A stretch of 64,000 nt of DNA from Bactrocera neohumeralis (taxonomy: Eukaryota; Arthropoda; Insecta; Diptera; Tephritidae). Shown here in pieces: positions 46,731-58,894 of the stretch. The notes under the pieces are model-generated. The model was given only the letters and a program-made list of their open reading frames with translations, searched no databases and was not told the origin of the DNA. The position numbers and the translations under genes are program-made. The first letter of the stretch is position 1, and each line of letters opens with the position of its first letter. The stretch lies in NCBI RefSeq assembly GCF_024586455.1, contig NC_065920.1:69348821-69412820 (forward strand), written 5' to 3'.

Positions 46731-48100
46731 GTTTTGGTAATCGGCACTTAAACATTTTTTAATGATAAATATCATTATTTCAACTATTCAGAACTAAATA
46801 CTTACTTATTTTGTTATGCTACCTTCCTATTATAGAAACATCATTTCAGGTATATTATCTTTGTGTTAATAATCTCTATTGCTTTAATTTATTTTTCCCT
46901 TTCCTGTTTGTTCTCTATTATTTTCACTTAAATCAAGACTGCTTTCGGTCCGCTCACGATTCGATTACTTAGCATTATGTAAGTGAAATATTATTTATTT
47001 ACCTATTGTGGCGATTTCATGCGCTCCATTTTACCGTTATGCGCGCATCGAATTTCTACGGTTGCGCTATCCGCTACACACAGTCGCTTGTCAGAGGCAA
47101 ATCCACTGCGTCTGTTTTTCATTTACACGCCGCTTTGCTTTCTTACTTAACTTACTGCCACAATTTACGTGGCATCCGCAGCGCCACTTGACTTGTACGC
47201 GCCCCTACGCCATTGTTACCGCCATATTTTCGGCTGTCATATCGCGCACTGTCTGGGGTGGAGCGCTTCTGCTTCCTCTCTTTCCGTTTTCGTTTACTCT
47301 TTGTGTTGTCTTGCTGTTTGCGTCGCCTGCCAAGTCCATCCATTGCCGTAATTGTGTTATTGTTGACTTTATTTTCTTTGGCTCGCTTTTGCCAAGCTTT
47401 CCGCCTTTGTTTTGGTTTCCTCACGGCCAGCCACACTTCGTTTGCCATAATGGCGGAAATGCCAAACAATTTTCGTAATAATTTTCAATAAACTTTTTGG
47501 CAGCAATTGCAGCTTTTGCCTTCTTCCTCTTCTTCGTTTTGCCAATATTTTTGTATTGTTTATTACTGTTTTGTTTGTGCACTTCGCGTATAACAGTTAA
47601 CTTGCCACTTGTGCGCCCGCGAAAGCGTGCATTAAGCGCAGGCAAAAATTAAAAAAGAGGGAGGAAAACAAAGGAAGAAGGGCATGAAAAGTAGTAAACA
47701 CCGTCGCTTCTTAAGCGCCAATTCGCCAAATGTAGTCATAATTTCAAGGCAGTGGCAGGAGCAGCGGTGGCTTGGTGGCTTGGTTCCGCCAGTCCACTTA
47801 GCAGAATTGCACCGACTACGGCGATAAGCTCTGTAAACAAGCACACGCCAGCAGATAAACAGCGCAAATGATTTACTTTTGCGGTTATTGAATGGATAAT
47901 TGTGGACTATTATAGTCCTTATGTGTTTCTGTGCGTGTGCGTGGGCTTATTAATAATTTTTGCTACAGTGACTGCAGCTCAAGTTTCATTATTCGCTTTT
48001 ATTTAAAACATTGAGCATGATTTTTTTTATTTTTTCAGAAAAATTTTCTCCTCTATTGAAGATCTGTGTCATATAAGCTAGGCCGGGTTGAGATATTTTC
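46730..48100. other. No gene supported; GC-richer block 47,000-47,850
   Basis: Between about 47000 and 47850 the G+C content rises and five or more overlapping frames are open on both strands, the longest 156 codons (plus, 47008-47478). Products are Phe/Cys/Leu-rich on plus and Lys/Arg-rich on minus, with no domain I know. It could be a conserved non-coding block or an exon, but I cannot support a gene. Confidence 0.4.
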
Positions 48101-48104
48101 TTCT

Positions 48105-48170
48105 TCTTTTTTGCCGTAGACACCGTTTACGCAGTTATAACCGAGTTAACAACATGAGGCTAGTCGTACA
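48105..48170 (-). mobile_element. Short retroposon scrap
   Basis: 'GCCGTAGACACCGTTTACGC', 'GTTATAACCGAGTTAACAAC' and 'CTAGTCGT' match, from memory, part of the same abundant fly retroposon that leaves the fragment at 50.34-50.95 kb. About 60 bases survive. Confidence 0.35.
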
Positions 48171-49040
48171 GATATACATACACATTGAAAAGCATGCATA
48201 ATAATTGTTTTTTAACTTCGAAAAACCGGGAAACAACTTTTCTACTTGTGAGTATCTTCGGTTTTATCTCTCTTGAAATAGTTGATTCGGTCCAGTACTA
48301 AAAAAAAGTCGAATTTTCTTATAAAGGTAGACATTATAACATCAAGTACAAATAATTTCCTCTTTCCTATCGCAAAAAACTGACTCAGTCGATTTCCAGT
48401 TTCTCTTGGGACTAGAGAAATACCTCCTCATGGGTGCTTCTGATCAGTAAGTATCAATGTGTGTAGGTACGTTGTCCTGAAGAAACACACTACTTCTGAG
48501 CGATCGTGTCCTTTAGATGACAAAATTTGTATAGTGCAAATTTGACCGTAACGCAGCAGCTTACAGTAGATAATTCCCTGTAAATTTAACCGCAGGTATA
48601 GTGTATCCTTCCTGAGTATCAATTCTGGCCGGGCTACCATTTGCGTCGGCTCACTGCTGAGGGTTATGGTAATGAATCTATCTTTCAGGACCAATAATCG
48701 TCCACTTGAACAATACATAGATGCTGTTGTGATCGACGATTCGCAGAAGCAAATTCAGTCCATGAGGTTTTTTTGTTTTTTTTTTTGCGTGAGCCCGTTT
48801 GGCAGCTATACTTGGAGATTTTTTTTGTACCCAGACTTATTAAATAGGTTCCAAGCAATTTTTTTTGCAATGTTTAAATTCAGAGCAAACGAAAGAGGTC
48901 AGACTTGGCGATGTAGAAAACAGAAATGACGAAACATTGAAAAAATTTCGCATAGATCAGTTTCAGAATCAGAACCATAAACACTATTCGCAGTTTTAGC
49001 CGCCTGGTTTGTGCTTTCGTTTTTCATTTTCATTGCACGC
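48170..49040. other. Possible extension of the Jockey-type fragment
   Basis: Minus-strand frames around 48428-48720 lie where the C-terminal part of the adjacent retroposon would be expected, but the translated blocks (for example GRLLVLKDRFITITL) match only vaguely. Confidence 0.3.
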
Positions 49041-49945
49041 TGGACATATATTCGATATGTCGGGGTCTATTCTGGATAAGTAGGAGTTTAACCTACTACA
49101 GAATCCAGAATAAAGCTGCGCAACTATCACTCTCATGTCTCGTGGCAACTCGAGCTGCCATCGATTCCATTGTCAGCGTACGAGGTGATAGAAATTCCCT
49201 CTGATGATTAAGTGAGTTTCGAGATATAGAAGTTAAACAATAACGGGGAAAGAGCAACACCCTGCAGTACCCCTTGTTTAATTCTTCACAATTTTGATTT
49301 TTACGTCGAAATAGTTAGGGTGATTGACGACCCCTCAAGTAGTCCATGGTTCCACCCTTCAGTCCTGGAAAGAGTGCAATTTTTTCGATGTCCTCAAGTA
49401 GGTAGCTTACTCCCGTCGAGCCTAGATGCTTTAGCATCAGCATGCTAATTCCATCAGGACCAATGAATTTGGACGATTTTGCCTTGTTGATGACACTCTG
49501 AACGTCTCATCGGTGAAAGTGAGTGGTGCACAGTCTTTTGGCATTTTGCGCAGCCGTCGGATAACACATCATTTGGCTTTGTCTACCGAAGAGTGCAGTG
49601 CAAATTGCCGGCTAAAGTAGCTTGCGCACTTCTTCGTGTCCGAAGAGGCATATCAATTTAATCGAATTTCAATTCTGTCATCACGTCTTTTCAGACGAAG
49701 TCTTGACACTGGTCCAAAGCTTACTCAGACCGGTGGAGAGGTTGCAGAGCTTCAAGAGCTTTATCCATTTTGTGCGCTCGTATTGGTTAATCTTTTGCCG
49801 AATCTCCAAATTGAGATCCCTTATACGGGGATCATAGGGATCAGCATGGCGTAAGGTGTCCCAGCTGCATCGGATGGGAAATTAAGGCGAAGCTCCGCTA
49901 TTCTTCCAGCCGGAATGAAGCGAGCGGTTGCTGATGCGATAAGAG
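49040..49945 (-). pseudogene. Jockey-clade reverse transcriptase fragment, antisense, catalytic Asp lost
   Basis: On the minus strand the order is FIPAGRIAELRLNFPSDA (about 49870-49925), then DPRIRDLNLEIRQKI (about 49800-49840). FSRQFALHSSVDKAK follows (about 49575-49618), then SSKFIGPDGISMLMLKHLGSTG (49413-49478), DYLRGRQS (about 49325), IKQGVLQGVALSPLLFNFYISKL (about 49215-49285), and EGISITSYADN (about 49165-49200). The last motif should be YADD; the final Asp has become Asn. About 100 residues between the GPDGI and DYLRG motifs are missing, a clear internal deletion. Frameshifts and stops are also present. Such polymerases copy element RNA at a nicked target. Confidence 0.85.
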
Positions 49946-49947
49946 AA

Positions 49948-50150
49948 TAAGGAAGCTGTTCTACACTTTCTTTGTGAGTGGCCAGCTCTGTCACAATCCC
50001 TACGTAAAGCTATTGGAACCCATCAGGTACGAAACCTTGAATGTCTATCTATAAAAATGTTAACGAAGCTACCTGTCTTCATTGAGGACATCAAATAGTC
50101 TGAACACAACGATGCAACGAGAAAGCAATATTTGAAGGTCATACAAATAG
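49948..50150 (+). pseudogene. Non-LTR retrotransposon C-terminal cysteine block, sense
   Basis: Immediately right of the antisense Jockey fragment the plus strand reads EAVLHFLCEWPALSQSLRKAIGTHQVRNLECLS, then KLPVFIEDIK and a stop. This resembles the zinc-knuckle-like C-terminal end (HxxxxC, then 'CPAL') of RNase H-bearing retroposons such as those at 3.3 and 17.9 kb. The first Cys pair of the motif is cut off at the junction. Confidence 0.6.
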
Positions 50151-50340
50151 AGTATCTAAATTTCGGATCTAGCGCTAATTGAGTCTGAAGGGGCTGCACT
50201 CCTACTAAATAATGCCGTCCGATTTTGTTTGGTCATACTCAGGTATTTAATTCATAAGTTTGTTCTGGACTAGTTGTATGATAGATTCTTAGCTCGTTTT
50301 TACTAAGAAGAACTTTCCTACATTTTTAGTCTAAATTTCG
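50150..50340. other. Spacer between retroposon fragments
   Basis: No motif recognised. Confidence 0.4.
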
Positions 50341-50950
50341 CTGAACTATGTCAATGTCGTCGTATATCTCTTACAGCCCATCTTTCCACCGCCAGCGGTA
50401 TTCACCGTTGCCAACGCGCAAAAAACAATAGACTTTCCGCAGAACTTTTCTCACGAAAACTCGTCACGCCAACTCATCAGATGTTGTCATCTTTCGTCAT
50501 GGGACAAGACGGGGAATGATGAATGACTTAGAGAGTTCGGTCTTTGTTCATTAAGAGAGGACTTTGCTTCTCAATTGCCTACTAAATCCGAAGTAGCACC
50601 TGTTGGCAAGAGTTAATATGTTTCGAATTTCGAGGCTGACGTTGTTGTTGAGCGGCTCCAAGAGATCCTTTCCGAAGCTGTCGGAGCTTTTCGTATGAGT
50701 CATCTGCCAGTTTTCTTCTTTCATTGGAGGTGTCTTTAAGTGGCAGCTCCCAAACCCAGCGCACAACCTTTGGGAAGTGATGTTTCGCCTTCTCACTTTC
50801 GCCTTAAAACGAATGTGTTTCGGTTACCCAGAGGATACTTGGTTAAGACCGGAAGTCGTCAGCTGCTTGTAAAGATCGTTTCTGGTCACTCCAAAGTGAA
50901 TGGCGATCAGAGAACCTTCTTCACTTGCGTGAGTTTCTACACATGACCCC
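50340..50950 (-). pseudogene. RTE-like retroposon fragment, antisense
   Basis: Minus-strand blocks are NNNVSLEIRNILTLANRCYFGFSRQLRSKVLS (about 50551-50650), TTSDELA..VFVRKVLRKVY (about 50425-50490) and LRVGNGEYRWRWKDGL (about 50375-50420). These form the C-terminal part of an extremely common fly retroposon that I associate with the RTE/BovB group. The clade label is from memory. The 50650-50950 part (SLPKGCALGLGAAT and KTGR blocks) is fused in front and reads like another portion of the same multicopy element, suggesting an internal deletion. At least three stops are present. Confidence 0.7.
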
Positions 50951-52060
50951 ATCGTCCTGAAGACTCTTTACTGCTGAAGAGAAAGACAGGTCAAAACTCG
51001 GGACCGGTATTCTATGAGGCAAGGTTCAATATTACAAAAAAAGGAAAAAATTTTAGAGTAAAAAAGTGTCAATTAAAATTCCCATGAGAGAACCACGCGA
51101 CGGTGCAATTGGAACAATTGAAATGCTGTCACTTCAACTGCTAAATATATAAGTGAACATACGACTAACAGAGCACTTTCAAAAATAGATGTGCTCCTGC
51201 TTGGAATCACATATATAATTGCTGGAATAGTCGCAAACAATTCCAGTCAGCTGCCATGCAATTTTAGAGCTGAAACAGCAACAACAACAGCAGCTTCTGC
51301 AACGGCGACAGCTTAAACGGCAATAACGCCAACGGCATTACCGTTATACAGCCAAAACGACTGTTGTTTGCAATTAGCAGTTGTTGTTATTTTTGTTCTG
51401 CCAAAGCAATCTCCACTACCGGCGGTGGCATGTTGAATTGCAGCTAACGTTTGTACGCCACTGGCAGTAGCGTCTCACCGTGTGCAACGGATTTGGATTT
51501 GGACCTGCAGCGCATTCTCGGCTTATAGTTGGTGTGCTGGTGCTTGTGTGTTGTTTGATGTGTCCGTAGGTGATAATTACTCATTCGAAAATGGTGTGAT
51601 TTGGCGCGCTAACGGCTGTATTTGCTGATTTGCTGCTTTAGCTGGTGATTCGTGCGCTGATAGCGCAGTTGAGGGACGTGAGCTTGAAGGTTTTCATTTT
51701 TCCAATGGCGATGGCTAAAACTGGACGATTAGCAGGAAAATCAGTGATGTGTTTCAAAGTGTCTGAGAGTAGATGAATTGTGCCGTTTGCATATATGCAT
51801 ACTTGTCTCTACATTTAGAGTTTAATCTGAGAAAAATATCCAAAGCAGGGAGGATTCGTACTGAAATTAAAAGGTAATCATTCTGGGAACTTTATTTTTT
51901 ACATTTTACATTTTTACTTTAACAACATTTTAGATAAGGGAGTATTTCATTATTGGAATCAGTTCACTCTGTCTTGTTGGTCACATTAATCTTTTGAGAT
52001 AACATTTTGGGATTGGTAAAAAAACATTTTTTAATCACTCTAAGAGAGTCCACTAGATTC
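50950..52060. other. No gene recognised; CAG/CAA-rich patch at 51,270-51,320
   Basis: An opa-like CAACAACAACAGCAGC patch lies near 51278-51293. Composition is G+C-richer to 51700, then AT-rich. Confidence 0.5.
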
Positions 52061-52790
52061 CGCCTTCATTTCAGACTTTTCATATATTTTGTGTCCAACG
52101 CTTTGTTCAGCTAGCAAGTATTCGAGCTGAATATGTGCTGAATAAGGCAAGAAACATAAAATCTCAGTACAATGATAACTCAGTCAAAAATTAATGGTTC
52201 AGCTCGAGCTGAATAAGTGCTAAATGCGCCACGAAACATAATGTTCCAGCCGCCGATCTTCCTTACGTCGAAGACAATTTCATGTAAATTTAGTTTTCAG
52301 TGAAAATTCATTCTTTTTTAACCATTTTTTAACTGGTTTTATACAAGAAAAAAGTTCAATTAGCCTTTTGGAATCCAACATTTAATTCAATCAGCACTCA
52401 CTTCAGAGGAATAAGTACTGAGAGACGTGAAGTGAGTCTTTGTATAACGTTTATTCAGCCAGGAATCTGTTGAACTGAATAAATGCTGAATATGCCAATA
52501 AGCTGAAAATGTCTCCATCAGGATTTTACCGAAATTCACATTTTTTTTATCTATTTCTTACTGAGTTTATCACCAGAAAAAATTTCATCCAACGCGGAAT
52601 GACCTGCTCTAGTATTATGACAACTTACCGAAACCATGAATCTTCATTGCGGTAGTTCAGATTGTACTCTAGAATAGTTGGAACTGGTTCAATAAAGTTT
52701 GAAAATGCGCAAAATATGTCACTAAGTGCCCTAGAGCTCGGGAAGTGCCACCAGTTGATTCAGTGAAGCTGATGTGAGCATTCAAAAATA
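52060..52790. repeat. Degenerate repeat with 'AGCTGAATAAGTGCTGAAT' word
   Basis: The word (G/A)CTGAATA(A/T)(G/A)TGCT(G/A)AAT(A/G) recurs near 52127, 52208 and 52475. It is followed by 'GCCA.GAAACATAA' at the first two. A later 'AAAATTCA(C/T)', 'TTTTTTA', 'ACTG.GTTTAT' block recurs near 52305-52345 and 52530-52570. Spacing is irregular. Confidence 0.5.
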
Positions 52791-53515
52791 ATATTTCGAG
52801 AGATTCAAATAATAAAACTTTTCATAACATAAGTCTGAAATATGTATGTATGTGCCTTAGTTTTACGGTGAAAGATGTGGCATATAGAACTAAAAGCAGC
52901 TGTGAGCTTCATAAACCAAATGCCACTGAAAGGAGGGCTGACAAAAAAATGTATTACCAAACTCTCGCTGCTCTGGGCCATTTCAATTAGAAAGACCGTA
53001 TCACAAAGGTAAAGAGATATAAACAGTAGTAACTACAAAAAGGGAGAAGAAGTTACGAAAAATATGTAGCTAGAAGATGATATAAGTCAATGGGTCGTAA
53101 TTCCTTACGTCTTCTTTTAAATTACTCTCTTGTGACTTCTCATATGTGGAAAGTGATTTTATTAACGATAGGGAATCCTGCTGAATACCTTGAATCCAGT
53201 TGAAACCTTAAGCTAAAAACTGCTTTGGAGTGTTACTTATTAATGGCGGTTAGATCAAAAGGCTTCGGCGTTTATATAAAAAGAACGCAGCAAGATTGTA
53301 TGTTATTAGCCATCACAGGGAATATATCTTCAAGATCGCATCTTCAGAATATAAGGAAAAATTTAATCTGCCGAATGCAGAGCAAGCAAGATGGACAATG
53401 AAACGCTAAAATATTCCTTCTATGAATAACCGGCCTATAGTTGGTTGAGACGGAATATCTTTCATGGCTCTTAATGTTCCAATTATAAGTTGTTGGTGGG
53501 TTAGGATAGAAAAAA
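52790..53515. other. No gene recognised
   Basis: No domain or repeat recognised. Confidence 0.5.
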
Positions 53516-53516
53516 T

Positions 53517-53653
53517 TAAAACATTGTCAAATCCACTGAGCTGCTGGACTTAAATCTTATTTGTTAAACCACCTTACCGCAGCTTCAAATTGTAACCTAC
53601 ATTCTTATGTAGGCTTAAATCCTGCTGTTCAGGGGATTTGACAAAATGTTTTA
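53517..53653. repeat. Imperfect fold-back (137 bp)
   Basis: TAAAACATTGTCAAATCC (53517-53534) pairs with GGATTTGACAAAATGTTTTA (53634-53653) with a 2-base bulge. The inner arms ('CTGAGCTGCTGG' against 'CCTGCTGTTCAG') pair partially. An internal CTACAT..ATGTAG palindrome lies at 53597-53612. It may be a decayed small inverted-repeat element; no target duplication is evident. Confidence 0.55.
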
Positions 53654-53654
53654 T

Positions 53655-54330
53655 GTAGATTACAATTAGATTCCGCCAGTAATTTCAGGTGCTCCTCCTC
53701 CACCAATTTCTTCAATCAAACCAAAGCTCAAACATGCCGAAGCAGGTCTGCGGAATATTATATAATAAATCGATAAACAACTCCTAACTTTTTCAAGCAG
53801 AAATATTAAGAGATAATATACTTTTAAGTTTTTAAGTGCAACTGTACCAAAACTTCGATACTCTGGTTGAGCTTAACACAAAGCAGTACTCTTTTGTGCT
53901 TAATAGAAAAATGCTGACTTCATTTTTTTTTGCATTCTTATCCTACTACCTTTTGACCATCCCTTTAACACTTCTTTTTTCATTTTCCGCCTCTAATCTG
54001 TTTAAAAAAAAAGCCTTCGCACAAATTCATTGAACTTATGATATCGTCATTTTACACTGCAACCCATTTGTTTTTCTAGTATTTGATCCCTGACGCTCTG
54101 TCTGTCCAACTGTCAGTCTGTCTATCCGTCAGTTCATCCACTCGTAGTGCGTCTGTCAGTTTGTTTTATAGTCATGTAAAATTGCAATTGTGTTGCTATT
54201 ATACGAGGATGTGGTGCATAGCCAGTGTAGTCATTGGCAGCTGGATGCACGCATATATTTCTACAAAAACACAAAAAAGGATGTTGCAGAAATTGGAATA
54301 TGTAATCACTGGAGTTGTTGCATATAGGAA
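53655..54330. other. No gene supported; CTGTCTGTCC-type run at 54,098-54,150
   Basis: A CTGTCTGTCC..CTGTCAGTCTGTCTATCCGTC run resembles the INE-like head run, but other family landmarks are missing. The 172-codon plus frame beginning here runs through repeats and is not gene-like. Confidence 0.4.
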
Positions 54331-54334
54331 TTTA

Positions 54335-54860
54335 CATGTAAATTCGTTTACGGTAAAAAAGTTCAAAATACAACTCGAGCATTCTCAAACTGCATCGTTA
54401 TTGAATTTCAAAAATATTCAGAATGCTGGAATATTTAGTTTGACTATTAATAAATTTCTCTGTATTTCATTCTCTTTCATTTTAATACAACCTTATTGGA
54501 GAAGCTCATATATTTTATGTGGATATCCCATATACGTACATAATTGCAGCTTTCAAAACGTGGCAACTCTTTATAAAAACCTATGTAGTATTTTTTCGTG
54601 AGGTATTCATATTGTATTATAAAAGCTTGTAATGATTACTTTCAAATTAGTTTAATGGAATTTTTTTTTTCAAAACAGTGGCTAGAAGGACCTGGCTTCG
54701 CTATATCGAAGTCTAAATCGTAAGCGGTGTGAATATATTTGTTGCTAGTTTGAAATTCGTTTGCGGTAAAAAAGTTCATGTAATAACACTTATTGAATTT
54801 CAAAGTACTAAATATATTTAGTTTGACTTTAATTAATTTTAATTTACAATTTTTTTATTT
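54335..54860. repeat. Direct repeat pair, ~413-bp spacing
   Basis: 'AAATTCGTTTACGGTAAAAAAGTTCA', 'TTATTGAATTTCAAA', 'AATATTTAGTTTGACT' and 'TTAAT' occur at about 54340-54455 and 54753-54835. The intervening 300 bases are not repeated. Confidence 0.7.
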
Positions 54861-55059
54861 TATGTGATCGAATTTAGTTTATATTAATACCCTACAGAAT
54901 AATGCTTGAAAAAATATTTTTATACTTTGTAAAAAATTGAAGAATATTAGAAATGTCACAACTACATTATTTCTTTTAGATGTGCGCTCAATAGTAAAAT
55001 ATATATAATCGAAATGGTAAGCCAAGTAGTTGATATAATTTTGTATAATCGTACTAACT

Positions 55060-55900
55060 TCTATAACTAACACACGTTAAGGTTGCCACCCAATTAAAAA
55101 AATATACTTAAAAGTATACAATTACTTTTTGACACTTTATCTGTTTCTAGTTAAGGAAAATATAAATAACTCCCTACCATATTTCATAAAAAATTCTAGC
55201 GTTGCCACATGTTGAAAAGAATATACATAAATAAAATATTAAAATTCGCATATATCATTTTATTTATTTTTATATAAAGGAAAATATAACTAACTCCTTG
55301 CTGACTTTCATGAAAAAACACACTTTAGAGTTGCCACCTATTTAAAAAAATATACTTAAAATACTAAAATTATTATTCGACATTTGATTTGTTTTATATT
55401 AAGGAAAGATAAAAATAACTCCCTACTAACTTTCATAAAAACACACATTTTTTCGTTGCCAGCTGTTTAACAGAATATAAATATGTATGTATATTTAAAT
55501 AAATATTTAACATTTTACTTGCTTTTGTATTACGAAAAGATATGAATAATTCATGCTAACCTATAAAAAAACACATTTTAGGGTTGCCAAATATTTAAAG
55601 AATAAATTTAAAAATTAAAATTATTATTCTAAATTTTTTTTTTAATTATAAGAAAATGTAAATAACTCCCTGCCAACTTTCATAAAAAACACATATTTGG
55701 GTTGCCACGTGTTTAAGAAATATACTAAATACATTTAAATAAATTTTGGAAATTTTTTTGTTCCTAATTGAAGAAAAATATAAATGAATCCCTTCTTAGA
55801 ATGAACTTTAAAGTTGCCACACATTTTTAAAAGCCATACTAAACTTATTAAAATAAATAGTTTACACCTTATTTGTTCTCTGTTTTCCTAAACTAAAACA
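55060..55900. repeat. Seven-unit ~120-bp tandem array
   Basis: The landmark GTTGCCA recurs at 55082, 55201, 55330, 55455, 55583, 55701 and 55813 (spacings 119, 129, 125, 128, 118, 112). It follows 'AAAAAACACATTTTAGG' and precedes 'TTTAAAAAATATACTTAAA', 'TTATTCGACATTT', 'AAGGAAAATATAAATAACTCCCT' and 'AACTTTCATAAA'. Units are moderately diverged. Confidence 0.9.
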
Positions 55901-56640
55901 CATAACTCCCTCTTGTGCGACATTTGCCATGAACTTTTATCAGCTATCCCGAATGCCAAGCCAATATAACCGTTATTGAGTGTGGCTCTCTCGCTCATGT
56001 TTATTATGTCACATGCATTTATGCATAATGCAGTAGTTGTCAAAGTTATTTTCGTTTATTTTCCTTTCCATTATGTCCATAAAACAAAAATAAAATGCGA
56101 GTACCTTGACAATTTGTTGCACGTGCAACACTTTTTTGACAACCGAGCTAAACTAAACACTTAACCGAGTTTAGTAAAGCACCTGCCACTCGCCGTGCGC
56201 TCGAATAAGAAGCTCAGCTGACAACTCGTGACAAACATAACATATTCAAGTGCTTAGCTCAGTAACAACCCTTTTACCAACTACGGTCATCTGCACACTG
56301 CCATATAGCAACAGCTGTCAATGCAACAACTGCAGTGAAGCAATATTGCCCGAAATAAACGTTTCTCACCTGCTCTCGGCCAGCATCACGTTGCGGCACA
56401 TTTCTATTATGTGACATAAAATTTTTATGCCAACATGTACATTGCATTTGTCGCTTTCACTTCATTTTGTAGGCAATTGCCAGAGCTGGACATGTGCAAC
56501 AATTTATGTTTAGTGGTGAAGTTAGTTGGGGTGATAAAATTTATGTAAAGCGAGAAGTTTGAGGTTATAAAGTAGCCTTTGGGAGAGTTTTAAGAACTGA
56601 GAAATATATACCAGATGGAGATGCATTTGAGAATTGAAAC
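55900..56640. other. No gene recognised
   Basis: Mixed composition and short frames. Confidence 0.5.
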
Positions 56641-56649
56641 CTAATTTAT

Positions 56650-57540
56650 TATATAATTACTATTCATGTGACAGTTTGTGATTTCACATTTATTTGACAG
56701 TTGTCATCTGACATTTATTTCTCATTCATTTGGCCCATGTGTGTTAGTTACTCTCCGATATTTATTTGACAGTTGTAATTTGACATTAATTTCACAGCTG
56801 TCACAGGACATTCGTTTGAGAGCTATTATCTGGCATTTTATTTGACAATAACACCAAACATTTTGACAATTGCCATCTGACATTAATTTGACAGCTACTG
56901 TATGGCATTTATTTGACAGTTGTCCTTTGACATTTACTTGGCAGTTGTCATATGACAGATAAATGACAATTGCCATATAAAATTCATTTGACACTACTTT
57001 TTGACATTTATTTCACGGTTGCCATTTCACAATTATTTGACAGTAGCTATTGGACAACTATTTTACAGTTGTCATCTGGCATTAATTTGACATACATTTG
57101 ACAACTGCTATCTGAGACTTATTTGACAGTAACCCCCACACATTTATTTGACAGTTGTAGCATGAAATTCAAATGACAGCTACCATTTGACATTTAATTC
57201 ATTTATCATTTGACAATTATTTGATAGAAGCCTTTTGTCATTTATTTCAGTCGACTGTCATTAATTCGATATTCTATATTTGACAGTTGTAACTTGACAT
57301 TTATTTGGCAGTTACCATATGAAATTCATTTGAGAGCTTTATCTGGCATTTATTTGACAGTAACCCCGCATTTATTTGAAAATTGGCATCTGACTTTAAT
57401 TTGTCATTCAATTGACATTCGATTGACATCTTTGACAGCTACACTCTATTGACAATTTTTTCCTTATTTGGCTGACAATATATTTCATATTTGAAATTAA
57501 ACAACCACATGGAATTCATATGACAGTCAAAAGCATTTAA
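56650..57540. repeat. TGACA/TGTCA word array (~0.9 kb)
   Basis: A unit of roughly 25-45 bases, 'CATTTATTTGACAGTTGTCATCTGA', recurs irregularly. I count more than 30 TGACA words, and at least a dozen are TGACAG. Many form TGACAGTTGTCA-like near-palindromes (for example 56697-56706 region, 56918-56930, 57283-57292). It looks like a local expansion of a short seed. Confidence 0.85.
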
Positions 57541-58890
57541 AACTATAGAAACAGATTATAGAAATTTAACCCAGTTGTTCGAGTAAGACTCGTATCTAGT
57601 AAATAATGTTTAAAAATAAAAAAAACTTATTCAATACGGAACAAATGAATAATCCTAGTACTAGCGGGACCCTTTCCTAACCATATTAACCAAAAAAAAT
57701 GTACCTCTACCCAACGAAATTATAATTACGCCAACAATAGTTCCATATTTTGTGTTACTTAATAATTTATTTGACATTTTAGCTGACTGACTTTCAGCAG
57801 AGATGCATTTCGGAAGTGGTGTACGTTCGCCACCACACTCAAACTGACTGTACTGCTTATGCAACCATTGCATATTAATACACCTCAAACCCACACACAT
57901 ACACCAGAAGTGCATTTTGCACACGAGACATCAATTATTTAGTTCGCTCGAAACGAAGCCAAAGAAAAAACAATACTCTACCGGGTTATATTCACAAAAT
58001 GTGTCAGTACATATTTGTGCATAACTTTTGTTGCCGGATGTCAGTGGCTTTAGTTATTTGTTGTTGGCGAGTTTTGTTCATGCAACATTTTGTTGCAATT
58101 TGCATTTACTTCGACTAATGCGGTCGAATTTTCGTCAGGCGAGAGTGCATTTTTATGTCTCTTGTCACTTTGCGGCTGTCAGCTCGCTGATGGGCATAAT
58201 ACATATTTTACTTTTTAATGCCTCTTAGCGCTCAACCACTCAGCCTCCGCTGCTGCATTTGTCACAAAACAACAGCAAATGCACACATGCCGCATTGGCC
58301 CATAGGTAACTGAGTGCAGATAAGTTTTGGTTGCTATAATTTTTCGCCTGTCATTTTCGCTTTTCAGCGTTCATTAATAATTTCGCTTGGCTATGAACTG
58401 TGAACTTTGCTGAAAATGCCAACTGTTTCTGAGTTTGCGATTGCTAAAATGTTGCTCTACAGCTGGGTTTCACCTCGAGTGTCCCAACTGCTGACTAACC
58501 TCCCGCATAATTTTCATTTGCATGAGGTAGTTAATTCCCAGTCGCAATTTTCGGTGGCAACTGTAATATTTTAAGCTGAAAATTTAAATTTTTTAATTAT
58601 TAAAATTTGATTTAAACTTTTTCAGCTGTGAGTGAGTTGCACGATTATGTTAATTTTAGCATTGTCCACATCATTATCATATTAAAATTGCAGTCATAAG
58701 CGTTCTGTAATATTATTATCAACATACCGTTAGAAAAAACCTAAAGGAATACTCTTATGTGTCCATAAATTATAATACTATGTAAACATTGTTTGCAGCT
58801 AAGGGGTAAACTTTCCAGGTTGATTAAATACATAGCTTTTAAAACTCTGTACAAAACCTGTAATTGTCATTTGGTTATAAGTATAAATAT
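57540..58890. other. No gene recognised
   Basis: Short frames only; moderately G+C-richer between 57780 and 58520. No motif recognised. Confidence 0.5.
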
Positions 58891-58894
58891 TTGG

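Noticed and set aside
47008..47478. 156-codon plus-strand frame
   Set aside because: Several frames are open on both strands in this GC-richer block; the product has no recognisable domain.
54083..54601. 172-codon plus-strand frame
   Set aside because: Begins in a CTGTCTGTCC-type run and crosses a direct repeat; not gene-like.
55060..55900. Possible CRISPR or phage-like repeat locus
   Set aside because: Units are repeated end to end without unique spacers; simple tandem array.
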